Part shown: positions 9,301 to 17,426 of the stretch, piece by piece
Layout of the letters: each line of letters begins with the position of its first letter
Numbering within the stretch: the stretch's first letter is position 1
Source: Kosakonia cowanii JCM 10956 = DSM 18146
GTDB lineage: Bacteria; Pseudomonadota; Gammaproteobacteria; Enterobacterales; Enterobacteriaceae
Length of the DNA: 64,000 nt
Reading direction: 5' to 3'
Assembly: GCF_001975225.1 (NCBI RefSeq)
Contig: NZ_CP019445.1
Span: 3,038,001-3,102,000 of the forward strand
Position numbers and translations under genes: made by a program
Notes under the pieces: model-generated
The model's input: the letters and a program-made list of their open reading frames with translations, nothing else
Told to the model about the DNA's origin: nothing
Databases searched by the model: none

Positions 9301-10096
9301 TCTGACGCGTGACGCCATCCTGTCACGCGACTTTCCGCACTACGCTCCCGTCGCCAGCCAGCATGTTGGGCTGAGCGGCGGGAGCTGTCTGATAAGCGAC
9401 GGGCAGCAGACGCTGGTGCTTCGCCATCAGCATCAGGCCGCGCCAGCCTCCTTTCTGCGCCAGTATCGTCTGTTGCGCCATCTTCCTGCCACTATTGCGC
9501 CGCAGCCCCTTTTTTTCGCGGCTGGCTGGATGGCGATCGACTATATTCCCGGCACGATCGACACCGCGCTGCCGCAGGCCGACGCGCTGGCGAGATTGCT
9601 GTATGATCTGCACCTGCAAAAATGCTTCGGCTGGCGCATCACGCTATTGCCGCTACTGGAGCGCGACTGGCAGTGCAGCGCGCCCGCACGGCGCACACCC
9701 TTCTGGCTGCGGCAGCTAAAACGGCTGCGGCGTCAGCGTGAGCCACTGCCGCTGCGCCTTGCGCCCCTGCATATGGATGTTCACGCCGGGAATATTGTGC
9801 ACGGCGAAAAGGGGCTGCGGCTTATCGACTGGGAGTATGCCGGCGACGGCGATGTGGCGCTGGAGTTGGCCGGGATCTGGTGCGAAAACGAGGCGCAGCG
9901 CGCTGAGATTGCCGCGCGCTATGCCAGTCAGGCGGATATCGATCCGCCTCTGCTCTGGCGGCAGGTTAAGCGCTGGCGGCCATGGGTGTTAATACTAATG
10001 GTCGGCTGGTATGAACGCCGCTGGCAGCAGACCGGCGATCAACAATTTATTATGCTGGCGAATGAAATATGGCGTCAGCTTCAGTCTGAAGGATAA
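9281..10096 (+). CDS. thiK: thiamine kinase
   Basis: Aminoglycoside-phosphotransferase-fold kinase that phosphorylates salvaged thiamine to thiamine phosphate. It has 271 residues (274 in E. coli). The kinase motif [13 protein letters not shown] carries the catalytic Asp, and [11 protein letters not shown] carries the magnesium-binding Asp. The start MPF matches E. coli, which means a 20-base overlap with lpoB. The N-terminal part is more divergent than the C-terminal half. It lies 11 bases before nagZ. Confidence 0.92.
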   Translation: MPFNSSNLTRDAILSRDFPHYAPVASQHVGLSGGSCLISDGQQTLVLRHQHQAAPASFLRQYRLLRHLPATIAPQPLFFAAGWMAIDYIPGTIDTALPQADALARLLYDLHLQKCFGWRITLLPLLERDWQCSAPARRTPFWLRQLKRLRRQREPLPLRLAPLHMDVHAGNIVHGEKGLRLIDWEYAGDGDVALELAGIWCENEAQRAEIAARYASQADIDPPLLWRQVKRWRPWVLILMVGWYERRWQQTGDQQFIMLANEIWRQLQSEG

Positions 10097-10107
10097 GAGA
10101 GGTAAGT

Positions 10108-11133
10108 GTGGGTCCAGTGATGTTGGATGTTGAAGGGTACGAACTGGATGCGGAGGAGCGCGAGATCCTGGCGCATCCGCTGGTTGGCGGCTTGATCCTC
10201 TTTACCCGGAATTATCACGATCCCGAACAGCTGCGCGAGCTGGTGCGCCAGATCCGCGCGGCTTCCCACCACCGGCTGGTGGTGGCGGTCGATCAGGAGG
10301 GCGGGCGCGTGCAGCGTTTTCGCGACGGCTTTACCCGCCTGCCGGCGGCGCAATCTTTCGCGGCGCTACTTGGCATGGAAGAGGGTGGTCGACTGGCGCA
10401 GGAGGCGGGCTGGCTGATGGCGAGCGAAATGATCGCCATGGATATTGATATCAGCTTTGCGCCGGTGCTTGATGTCGGGCACATCAGCGCGGCGATCGGT
10501 GAGCGTTCATACCATGCGGATGTGCAGAAAGCGTTAACGCTGGCCACCCGCGTGATTGATGGCATGCACAGCGCAGGCATGAAAAGCACCGGCAAACACT
10601 TCCCGGGCCACGGCGCGGTAACCGCAGACTCGCACAAAGAGACGCCGTTCGATCCGCGCCCATTGGCGGAGATCCGCGCGAAAGATATGTCTATTTTTAA
10701 GACGCTGATTGAGCAGAGCAAGCTGGATGCCATTATGCCCGCGCATGTTATCTACACCGATGCCGATCCGCGTCCGGCCAGTGGCTCACCCTGGTGGCTG
10801 AAAACCGTGCTGCGCGGTGAGCTGGGTTACGACGGCGTGATTTTCTCCGACGATCTCTCGATGGAGGGGGCGGCGATCATGGGCAGCTACGCTGAACGCG
10901 GGCAGGCGTCGCTGGATGCCGGTTGCGATATGATCCTGGTCTGTAATAATCGTAAAGGTGCCGTTGAGGTACTGGATAACCTGTCACCGATCAATGCAGA
11001 GCGTGTTACACATTTGTATCATAAAGGTTCTTTTTCTCGTCAGGAGTTGATGAGTTCGGCGCGCTGGAAAGCGGCTCACCACGAGCTGGAACAGCTGCAC
11101 GAACGCTGGCAGGCGCATAAAGCTGCGCATTAA
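10108..11133 (+). CDS. nagZ: beta-N-acetylhexosaminidase NagZ
   Basis: Cytoplasmic family-3 glycoside hydrolase that removes GlcNAc from anhydro-muropeptides in peptidoglycan recycling; its products influence AmpC induction in species with ampR. It has 341 residues, identical to E. coli in length, and starts with GTG ([10 protein letters not shown]). The active-site signature [14 protein letters not shown], with the catalytic His loop, and the nucleophile Asp in [10 protein letters not shown] are both present. The GTG follows a GAGAGGTAAGT ribosome-binding site after thiK. Confidence 0.97.
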   Translation: MGPVMLDVEGYELDAEEREILAHPLVGGLILFTRNYHDPEQLRELVRQIRAASHHRLVVAVDQEGGRVQRFRDGFTRLPAAQSFAALLGMEEGGRLAQEAGWLMASEMIAMDIDISFAPVLDVGHISAAIGERSYHADVQKALTLATRVIDGMHSAGMKSTGKHFPGHGAVTADSHKETPFDPRPLAEIRAKDMSIFKTLIEQSKLDAIMPAHVIYTDADPRPASGSPWWLKTVLRGELGYDGVIFSDDLSMEGAAIMGSYAERGQASLDAGCDMILVCNNRKGAVEVLDNLSPINAERVTHLYHKGSFSRQELMSSARWKAAHHELEQLHERWQAHKAAH

Positions 11134-11168
11134 CCCTGCGGACAAACCGTCGAAGTGGTGAGGATACC

Positions 11169-11711
11169 ATGATTATCTATTTACACGGTTTTGACTCGAA
11201 CAGCCCCGGCAACCACGAAAAGGTGCTGCAACTGCAGTTTATTGATCCCGATGTCCGGCTGATTAGCTACAGCACGCGGCATCCGAAACATGATATGCAG
11301 CATCTGCTCAAAGAGGTGGATAAAATGCTGCAGCTCAACGTCGATGAGCGCCCGCTGATTTGCGGCGTCGGTTTGGGCGGTTACTGGGCAGAGCGCATCG
11401 GTTTTCTCTGCGATATCCGCCAGGTTATCTTCAACCCCAATCTCTTCCCTTATGAAAATATGGAAGGGAAGATCGACCGGCCGGAAGAGTACCGGGATAT
11501 TGCCACCAAGTGCGTCGCCAACTTTCGTGAAAAGAACCGCGACCGCTGTCTGGTTATCCTCTCGCGTCAGGATGAGGCGCTGGACAGCCAGCGCACTTCA
11601 AATGAGCTGCACCACTATTACGAGATCGTCTGGGACGAAGCGCAGTCCCATAAGTTCAAAAACATCTCACCGCATCTGCAGCGCATTAAGGCCTTCAAAA
11701 CCCTCGGTTAA
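11169..11711 (+). CDS. ycfP: YcfP/YqiA-type alpha/beta-fold protein
   Basis: UPF0227 family, esterase-like fold, function not established. It has 180 residues, as in E. coli, and is almost identical to that protein as remembered. The usual nucleophile elbow GxSxG reads GVGLGG, so the serine is missing and hydrolase activity is doubtful; this is also so in E. coli YcfP. It lies 35 bases after nagZ and is followed by a terminator, so it closes the hinT-ycfP block. Confidence 0.92.
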   Translation: MIIYLHGFDSNSPGNHEKVLQLQFIDPDVRLISYSTRHPKHDMQHLLKEVDKMLQLNVDERPLICGVGLGGYWAERIGFLCDIRQVIFNPNLFPYENMEGKIDRPEEYRDIATKCVANFREKNRDRCLVILSRQDEALDSQRTSNELHHYYEIVWDEAQSHKFKNISPHLQRIKAFKTLG

Positions 11712-11720
11712 TTCCCCCTT

Positions 11721-11757
11721 TGCGGCAGGTTTCCCCCTGCCGCAGCACTTCTTTTTT
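11721..11757 (+). terminator. terminator after ycfP
   Basis: Stem TGCGGCAGG / CCTGCCGCA with a 6-base loop, then GCACTTCTTTTTT. The T-run starts five bases after the stem. Confidence 0.7.
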
Positions 11758-11822
11758 CAACCCCTTTAGCGCGTAATTTGCGCCGGCACGGCTACACGTG
11801 CTCATCTTTGCGGCAGCAAAAC

Positions 11823-11836
11823 TTGATATATATCAA
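11823..11836 (+). promoter_or_regulatory. FNR site upstream of ndh
   Basis: TTGATATATATCAA is a perfect FNR palindrome (TTGAT-N4-ATCAA). FNR represses ndh anaerobically in E. coli from sites upstream of the promoter, and the position agrees. A second degenerate site nearer ndh may exist around 11870-11885 but was not certain. Confidence 0.85.
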
Positions 11837-11970
11837 TTTTGGTATGACCATTGAACCGTTCGTGATATTCTCGTGGTCAATGCTTAGTTGCCAGCGCGTA
11901 AACCATTGTTAATTAAGGGCTATTTTTATAACTTTTAGTTAACAATTGGTTAATATTTTAGGGGGTCACT

Positions 11971-13275
11971 TTGACTACACCATTGAAAAAAATTGTGATT
12001 GTAGGCGGTGGTGCTGGCGGGCTTGAGCTGGCAACGCAGTTAGGCAAGAAGCTGGGTCGCGGTAAAAAAGCGAAAATCACCCTGGTGGATCGCAATCACA
12101 GCCATTTATGGAAACCACTGCTGCATGAAGTGGCGACCGGCTCCCTCGATGAAGGCGTCGATGCCCTGAGCTATCTGGCGCATGCGCGTAATCACCATTT
12201 CCAGTTCCAGCTCGGTTCCGTTATCGACATCAACCGCGAAAGCAAAACGCTGACGCTGGCTGAACTGCGTGATGAGAAGGGCGATCTGCTGGTGCCGGAG
12301 CGCAAGCTGGCGTATGACACGCTTGTAATGGCGCTGGGCAGCACCTCTAACGACTTCAACACCCCGGGCGTGAAAGAGCACTGCATCTTCCTCGACAACC
12401 CGCACCAGGCGCGTCGCTTCCATCAGGAGATGCTTAACCTGTTCCTGAAATACTCCGCTAACCTTGGCGCAAACGGCAAAGTGAATATCGCTATTGTCGG
12501 CGGCGGGGCAACGGGCGTTGAGCTGTCAGCTGAACTGCATAACGCGGTCAAACAGCTGCACAGCTACGGCTATAAAGGGCTGACCAACGAGGCGTTGAAC
12601 GTAACGCTGGTGGAAGCGGGCGAGCGTATTCTCCCTGCGCTGCCGCCGCGTATTTCGGGCGCTGCGCATAATGAGCTGACCAAAATGGGCGTGCGCGTTC
12701 TCACTCAGACGATGGTCACCAGCGCCGACGAGGGCGGTCTGCACACCAAAGAGGGTGAGTATATTCAGGCCGACCTGATGGTGTGGGCTGCGGGCATCAA
12801 AGCGCCGGACTTTATGAAAGAGATTGGCGGCCTGGAGACTAACCGCATCAACCAGCTGGTAGTGGAGCAGACGCTGCAAACCACGCGCGACCCGGATATC
12901 TACGCCATTGGCGACTGCGCCTCCTGCGCACGTCCGGAGGGCGGTTTTGTGCCGCCGCGCGCCCAGGCTGCGCACCAGATGGCAAGCCTTGCGCTGCATA
13001 ACATCCTCGCGCAGATCAAAGGCAAGACGTTGAAGAATTACGTCTATAAAGACCACGGCTCGCTGGTGTCGCTCTCTAACTTCTCCACCGTCGGTAGCCT
13101 GATGGGTAACCTGATGCGCGGCTCGATGATGGTAGAAGGGCGTATTGCGCGCTTCGTCTATATCTCGCTCTACCGTATGCACCAGGTGGCGCTGCACGGT
13201 TACTTCAAAACCGGGCTGATGATGGTGGTGGGCAGTATCAACCGCGTGATCCGCCCGCGCCTTAAACTCCACTGA
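11971..13275 (+). CDS. ndh: type II NADH:quinone dehydrogenase
   Basis: Single-subunit, non-proton-pumping NADH:ubiquinone oxidoreductase on the inner face of the cytoplasmic membrane. It has 434 residues as in E. coli. The FAD-binding Rossmann motif [12 protein letters not shown] lies at the N-terminus and the NADH-binding motif [17 protein letters not shown] at about residues 170-187. The C-terminus is an amphipathic membrane-anchoring segment ([18 protein letters not shown]). The start codon is TTG after GGGGGTCAC, the same unusual start as E. coli. The FNR box upstream indicates aerobic use. Confidence 0.97.
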   Translation: MTTPLKKIVIVGGGAGGLELATQLGKKLGRGKKAKITLVDRNHSHLWKPLLHEVATGSLDEGVDALSYLAHARNHHFQFQLGSVIDINRESKTLTLAELRDEKGDLLVPERKLAYDTLVMALGSTSNDFNTPGVKEHCIFLDNPHQARRFHQEMLNLFLKYSANLGANGKVNIAIVGGGATGVELSAELHNAVKQLHSYGYKGLTNEALNVTLVEAGERILPALPPRISGAAHNELTKMGVRVLTQTMVTSADEGGLHTKEGEYIQADLMVWAAGIKAPDFMKEIGGLETNRINQLVVEQTLQTTRDPDIYAIGDCASCARPEGGFVPPRAQAAHQMASLALHNILAQIKGKTLKNYVYKDHGSLVSLSNFSTVGSLMGNLMRGSMMVEGRIARFVYISLYRMHQVALHGYFKTGLMMVVGSINRVIRPRLKLH

Positions 13276-13282
13276 TCCTTCT

Positions 13283-13313
13283 GCTGCTCTCCGCCTTCTG
13301 GCGCGGGAGCAGC
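13283..13313 (+). terminator. GC-rich hairpin after ndh
   Basis: Stem GCTGCTC ... GAGCAGC with an inner CCGCC/GGCG extension, 8 bases after the ndh stop. It has no T-run, so it may be a rho-dependent or mRNA-stabilising structure rather than an intrinsic terminator. Confidence 0.4.
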
Positions 13314-13466
13314 ATATCCCTCTGCCTGATGTGCCTTTAGCGCTCAGACAACTCTGAATAACTCTGCTTTCACCTGCCGAACCCCTATTTTTGCGCGATT
13401 TCTGATTGGCTGCCCTCTTGCACCATTGCAAAATTGTTACCAATAGCCAACCAGGGAGAGAATCCT

Positions 13467-14006
13467 GTGAATAAATCAATGTTAGCGGGTATCGGTATTG
13501 GCGTGGCCGCTGCACTGGGCGTTGCCGCAGTCGCCAGCCTCAATGTTTTCGATCGCGGGCCGCAATATGCGCAGGTGGTATCAGCCACGCCGATCAAAGA
13601 GACGGTGAAAACGCCGCGAGAGGCGTGTCGCAATGTCACGGTAACGCATCGTCGTCCGGTGCAGGATGAGAACCGTATTACCGGTTCCGTGCTGGGTGCG
13701 GTAGCAGGCGGTGTGCTTGGCCATCAGTTTGGCGGCGGGCGCGGACGCGATGTAGCGACCGTCGTCGGTGCGTTAGGCGGCGGTTATGCAGGCAACCAGA
13801 TTCAGGGCGGTATGCAGGAGAGGGATACCTACACGACCACTCAGCAACGCTGCAGCACGGTATATGACAAATCGGAAAAAATGCTCGGTTATGACGTGAC
13901 CTATAAAATCGGCGACCAGCAGGGGAAAATCCGCATGGATAAAGATCCTGGCACGCAGATTCCGCTGGATAACAACGGTCAGCTGATTCTGAATAACAAA
14001 GCATAA
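13467..14006 (+). CDS. ycfJ: glycine-zipper membrane protein YcfJ
   Basis: Rick_17kDa/glycine-zipper family envelope protein of unknown function. The start is taken at GTG 13467 (reads as MNKSMLAGIG), preceded by GGGAGAGAATCC, which gives 179 residues as in E. coli. A hydrophobic N-terminal helix (about 5-25) is followed by a glycine-zipper stretch GSVLGAVAGGVLGHQFGGG at about residues 70-90 and a second one, VVGALGGGYAGNQIQGG, that may form a membrane hairpin. Two terminators follow. Confidence 0.92.
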   Translation: MNKSMLAGIGIGVAAALGVAAVASLNVFDRGPQYAQVVSATPIKETVKTPREACRNVTVTHRRPVQDENRITGSVLGAVAGGVLGHQFGGGRGRDVATVVGALGGGYAGNQIQGGMQERDTYTTTQQRCSTVYDKSEKMLGYDVTYKIGDQQGKIRMDKDPGTQIPLDNNGQLILNNKA

Positions 14007-14027
14007 AAAAGCAGTACTCTGCATATT

Positions 14028-14062
14028 GGCTCCTCATCGCTCAGGCTGAGGAGCCTTTTTTT
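14028..14062 (+). terminator. terminator of ycfJ
   Basis: Stem GGCTCCTCA / TGAGGAGCC with a 10-base loop, then seven T residues. Confidence 0.9.
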
Positions 14063-14067
14063 GCCAT

Positions 14068-14096
14068 AAAAAAGCCTCGCATCATGCGGGGCTTTT
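14068..14096. terminator. bidirectional terminator
   Basis: AAAAAGCCTCGCA-TCA-TGCGGGGCTTTTT, with A-run and T-run on opposite sides. It can serve plus-strand read-through from ycfJ and the minus-strand small gene whose stop is at 14103. Confidence 0.8.
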
Positions 14097-14102
14097 TCGT
14101 TG

Positions 14103-14252
14103 TTAAATAAAGTCTTGTTGGCGAACAACCAGCAATCCGGTAATGAGGACAGAGACAAATGCAAACAGTACCGAGCCACCCAGCAAGACCCACAGACCAA
14201 ATAACAATGTAATTACTATTAACACTTTGATGAATGGTAATAGCAAAATCAT
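14103..14252 (-). CDS. small hydrophobic membrane protein, unrecognised
   Basis: A 49-residue, almost wholly hydrophobic protein with two predicted membrane helices separated by a short GG turn (LWVLLGGSVLF) and a polar tail VRQQDFI. The start ATG at 14252 has AAGGA seven bases upstream; two in-frame ATGs at 14258 and 14270 would add 2 or 6 residues but are badly spaced from that site. A terminator lies just past the stop on the same strand. No gene is remembered at this place between ycfJ and comR in E. coli. I do not recognise the family; the coding call rests on the ribosome-binding site, composition and terminator. Confidence 0.5.
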   Translation of the reverse strand: MILLLPFIKVLIVITLLFGLWVLLGGSVLFAFVSVLITGLLVVRQQDFI

Positions 14253-14522
14253 TTCCATTTCCTTCTGCATGTGATTAGTCAGTAAAAGACCCTTTATCCT
14301 CATAAAAATGATCGGTACTACGCGTAGAGTGAGTGCAAGGGAAAAGTGACGCCTGAAAAACATACTTATTGTTTTATATTGCCGCCGACAATGATTAGCG
14401 ACGCAATAATCACAATTAAGCATAGCAAAGCCGGGAAAATGGCTGATAGTTTTTACCTATCGTTGAATTGTGCAATCACTATCACAGAGAGGAAATGAGA
14501 CGGAACTCCGTCTCATTTTTTA
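14253..14522. other. non-coding interval with an orphan plus-strand terminator
   Basis: Between the small membrane protein and comR no reading frame has a ribosome-binding site. The stretch from about 14350 is AT-rich, and ends at a plus-strand terminator at 14496-14520 that has no plus-strand gene in front of it. It may belong to an untranslated transcript or act as a weak minus-strand terminator for comR. Confidence 0.4.
14496..14520 (+). terminator. hairpin with T-run, plus-strand orientation
   Basis: TGAGACGG-AACT-CCGTCTCA followed by TTTTTT on the plus strand. On the minus strand (after comR) the tail is only ATTTCC, so the strong direction points away from the annotated gene. Confidence 0.7.
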
Positions 14523-15158
14523 TTACGCTTTGATCAAATCTGGCCACAGGCGCAGGGTGGTGCGGGTGATTTGCAGCAGCTTCTCAAGGCTTGCGCCTTC
14601 GCGGGCGCTGATGGACATGCCCTGTAAGATGCAGCCAAGAAACTGCGCAAGGGAGGCGATATCCACGCCTGCCGGGATCTCGCCTTTCGCCTGCCGCTGC
14701 GCGAGGAAGTGCTGCAATGTCTCCTCCTGGCGGGCATGACGCGTTTTAATCGTCTTCGCAATCTCCTGCGACGAGGCGGCAAGCGTCGCGGAGGTGTTAA
14801 TCATAAAGCAGCCCGCGGGCGTATCGGTGCTGGTAAAACACCTTGCGATGGCAGAGAAATAGTCCAGCAACGCCTGTTCTACCGGCTTCTCTTCGCACTC
14901 CAGTAACGCTTCATGCTGCCTGGCGAAACGGGCGATATAGCGATCAAGGACTGCGCGAAACAGCCCCTCTTTATTGGTGAACTCTGCGTAGAGCGTCGGT
15001 GCTTTTGCCCCGGTCGCTTCTACCAGATCGGAGAGTGATGTGGCTTCATAGCCATGCTGCCAGAATAGCGTCATGGCTTTATCGAGCGCCGCTTCCCTGT
15101 CGAACACTTTCGGTCGGCCACGGCTTTTTTTCGTACAACTGCTGACTTCACTGGTCAT
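14523..15158 (-). CDS. comR: TetR-family copper-responsive repressor ComR
   Basis: TetR-type DNA-binding repressor. The start at 15158 gives 211 residues (210 in E. coli ComR); an ATG at 15227 upstream is not supported. A basic N-terminus KKSRGRPKVFDREAAL leads into the helix-turn-helix (SLSDLVEATGAKAPTLYAEF). The C-terminal TetR_C-like part contains GCFMINTSATLA. It is divergent from bhsA exactly as E. coli ycfQ/ycfR, where ComR represses bhsA and copper relieves this. Identity rests on fold plus synteny. Confidence 0.85.
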   Translation of the reverse strand: MTSEVSSCTKKSRGRPKVFDREAALDKAMTLFWQHGYEATSLSDLVEATGAKAPTLYAEFTNKEGLFRAVLDRYIARFARQHEALLECEEKPVEQALLDYFSAIARCFTSTDTPAGCFMINTSATLAASSQEIAKTIKTRHARQEETLQHFLAQRQAKGEIPAGVDIASLAQFLGCILQGMSISAREGASLEKLLQITRTTLRLWPDLIKA

Positions 15159-15312
15159 ATCGCCGCTTCTTTGTTGGTTTGTTGAATAGCCATTATAAAA
15201 ATAATCCTGGTGAATGACCAGCCGCAAAACCGCACATATTAATAAATCATATGCTTATGAAAATTAAGAACTATTTAAATTAGTTAGTGATCGTTATAAA
15301 AAAATATTGACG

Positions 15313-15328
15313 GGTGATATAGATCACA
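15313..15328 (+). promoter_or_regulatory. candidate CRP site in comR-bhsA region
   Basis: GGTGATATAGATCACA matches the CRP consensus TGTGA-N6-TCACA at nine of ten positions. It lies 72 bases before bhsA, in the divergent promoter region that should also contain the ComR operator, which I could not delimit. Confidence 0.5.
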
Positions 15329-15399
15329 CTTATGATTTCCCTATCGATCGTTAACTTAATGCTTAACGACCCCCGTTCACCTGCATCAGGACAATCATT

Positions 15400-15657
15400 A
15401 TGAAAACCATCAATACGCTGTTTACCGCTGCTGTTTTAAGTACTCTCTCATTCGCCAGCTTTGCCGCCGTTGAGGTGCAGTCCGCACCGGCCGGGCAGCA
15501 GGAGCTGACCGCCATTGGCGTGACCGGCAGCACCAACCTCGCCTCCGTTGAGAAAAAAGTGGCTGAGAAAGCCGAACAGCTGGGCGCGTCCTCTTACCGT
15601 ATTACTTCCGTGACCGGCTCCGATCGCCTGCACGGTACCGCAGTGCTCTACAAATAA
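15400..15657 (+). CDS. bhsA: stress-induced outer-membrane protein BhsA (YcfR)
   Basis: DUF1471/YhcN-family small periplasmic or outer-membrane protein linked to copper permeability, biofilm and multi-stress resistance. It has 85 residues, as in E. coli, with a signal peptide of about 22 residues ending SFA-A and the conserved C-terminal pattern SYRITSVTGSDRLHGTAVLYK (read in two parts: SYRITSVTG and LHGTAVLYK). The ATG follows CAGGACAATC. It is divergent from comR and ends in a strong bidirectional terminator. Confidence 0.94.
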   Translation: MKTINTLFTAAVLSTLSFASFAAVEVQSAPAGQQELTAIGVTGSTNLASVEKKVAEKAEQLGASSYRITSVTGSDRLHGTAVLYK

Positions 15658-15694
15658 GCTCACCACCCTCGAGCTACGCCACTGCAATAAAAAA

Positions 15695-15722
15695 GGCCCT
15701 GCACAACGTGCAGGGCCTTTTT
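15695..15722. terminator. bidirectional terminator between bhsA and ldtC
   Basis: Ten-bp perfect stem GGCCCTGCAC-AAC-GTGCAGGGCC, flanked by A-run and T-run, in the convergent interval. Confidence 0.92.
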
Positions 15723-15737
15723 GTTTATGCGCGGGCG

Positions 15738-16703
15738 CTACATCGCCTGCATACTCTCTTGCGCATGCTGGGTCACGTCCACCGGCATACCCGAGCGCAG
15801 CTCAATAGCCTGCGCCATCACCGCCGCATCGCTTTCAGCCTGAAACGTCTTCATCGCCGCATTGAGCGGGATCGGCAGCGTTTTCGGATCGTCATTGATC
15901 GATTCGGAGAGCGGCTGATGCACCTCCACCAGCCGCGTGCCGTCTGGCTCGACGGAGGCTTTAATCGGCGTATTGATGATATTCACCGGCGTGCCGGGGC
16001 TGATTGCAGCAAACAGCGCGGCAATATCGCTATCCCGCAGGCGAATACACCCGGAGCTGACGCGCATACCGATACCAAAATCGGCATTGGTGCCGTGCAG
16101 CAGGTAAACGCCACCGTAAGCGGCCAGGCGAATCGCATGATGGCCCATCGGGTTATCCGGCCCGGCTGGCATCACCGGCGGTAACTCGATTCCGCGCGCT
16201 TTGTAGCGGGCGCGGATATTGGCGGTTGGCGTCCAGGTTGGGTTGGCCCGTTTATCGGAAACGGTGGTCACCATCGTTGGCGTCAGCGTATCGCCGCCCA
16301 GTTGACCAATGCCGATCGGATAGATGGTGACCTCATTTTTTCCGGGGGGATAGTAGTAAAGACGCAGCTCGGCGAGGTTAATAACAATCCCTCTGCGCGG
16401 CACATCCGGCAGCAGTGTTTGCAGCGGGATGGTGACAACGCTACCGGCGCGCGGAACGAAGGGATCAATACCGGGATTAGCCTGTAACAGCGCGAGAAAG
16501 CCAACGTCATATTTTTTGGCGATCGCCTCCAGCGAACCGCCATCGTTCTCAACAATATGGAAACGGTTTTCGCCTACCAGCTTGCTGCCCGCAGGCGGCA
16601 GCGGCCAGGTATTCGCCCGGGCGGGAAGGGCAAAGATAAGCATAGCGGCGACGGCGAACAGCGTCATCCAGTGAGCGAAGCGCGACATTTTGAACATGAT
16701 CAT
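15738..16703 (-). CDS. ldtC: L,D-transpeptidase LdtC (YcfS)
   Basis: Periplasmic YkuD-family transpeptidase that in E. coli attaches Braun lipoprotein to peptidoglycan. It has 321 residues against 320 in E. coli. A signal peptide ends near ALPARA-N (residue 30). A LysM domain lies at about 46-95 and the YkuD domain at about 105-235, with the catalytic motif HGTNADFGIGMRVSSGCIRL (Cys219). An alternative start at 16688 (MSRFAHW) would give a signal peptide equally acceptable in length. The gene is convergent with bhsA. Confidence 0.95.
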   Translation of the reverse strand: MIMFKMSRFAHWMTLFAVAAMLIFALPARANTWPLPPAGSKLVGENRFHIVENDGGSLEAIAKKYDVGFLALLQANPGIDPFVPRAGSVVTIPLQTLLPDVPRRGIVINLAELRLYYYPPGKNEVTIYPIGIGQLGGDTLTPTMVTTVSDKRANPTWTPTANIRARYKARGIELPPVMPAGPDNPMGHHAIRLAAYGGVYLLHGTNADFGIGMRVSSGCIRLRDSDIAALFAAISPGTPVNIINTPIKASVEPDGTRLVEVHQPLSESINDDPKTLPIPLNAAMKTFQAESDAAVMAQAIELRSGMPVDVTQHAQESMQAM

Positions 16704-16847
16704 AATCCATGTAAATCATAAGGTTATTTCTATAAGACAACTCAATAGGATTATGCTCATCGGGTTCGTCTGGAAACCCTGGTTATTGCAAAGCATTTGT
16801 AAATATTACAAAAAAAGACGCGGATAATGGACAAAGGTATTCGGTCC
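16704..16847. other. ldtC upstream region
   Basis: AT-rich non-coding stretch upstream of ldtC (minus strand); no promoter could be assigned with confidence. It runs into the BIME array. Confidence 0.4.
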
Positions 16848-17400
16848 GTAGGCCGGATAAGGCGGTACGCCGCCATCCGGCAAAAATCCGGCAGGATATT
16901 CGTCCCTTGCTCTCAAAACATGCCTGATGGCGCTGCGCTTATCAGGCCTACAAAACCGTGCCGGATGATGCATGACTGCGATCGCGTAGGCCGGATAAGG
17001 CAACGCCGCCATCCGGCAATAAAGCGGGCAGGGTGCTCGACCCTGGCTCCCAAAAACATGCCTGATGGCGCTTCGCTTATCAGGCCTACAAAAGAGCACG
17101 ATCCCGTAGGCCGGATAAGGCAACGCCGCCATCCGGCAATAAAGCGGGCGGGATGTTCGCCACTGGCTCCCAAAAACATGCCTGATGGCGCTGCGCTTAT
17201 CAGGCCTACAAAAGAGCACGATCCCGTAGGCCGGATAAGGCAACGCTGCTATCCGGCAATAAAGCGGGCAGGATGTTCGATCCTGGCTCCCAAAACATGC
17301 CCGATGGCGCTGCGCTTATCAGGCCTACAAAATCGTGCCGGATAATGCATGGCTGCGATCCCGTAGGCCGGATAAGGCGGTACGCCGCCATCCGGCAAAA
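16848..17400. repeat. large BIME/REP array, 120-bp period
   Basis: Nine REP units alternate between GTAGGCCGGATAAGG-type and TGCCTGATGGCGC...ATCAGGCCTAC-type orientations. The GTAGGCCGG copies start at 16848, 16986, 17106, 17226 and 17363, so the two inner intervals are exactly 120 bases and the outer ones 138 and 137. The longer outer units both carry an insert like GTGCCGGATGATGCATG. Interspersed spacers (AATAAAGCGGGCAGG, CTGGCTCCCAAAA) are conserved. The array fills the interval after mfd and upstream of ldtC. Long frames through it encode only the repeat and are not genes. Confidence 0.92.
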
Positions 17401-17426
17401 AGGCGCGCAGAGGCGCTAACCCGCCA

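Noticed and set aside
12526..13515. 329-codon frame opposite ndh
   Set aside because: Antisense to ndh, unlike any family, and continues into the intergenic region without a start signal.
16827..17345. 172-codon frame with a repeated peptide (IRPTK, AIKRAGC)
   Set aside because: The peptide repeat is only the translation of the BIME units; no ribosome-binding site and no non-repeat part.
16848..17400. Possible CRISPR array because of regular repeats
   Set aside because: Period of 120 bases, alternating orientation, REP sequence and conserved rather than unique spacers; no cas genes.
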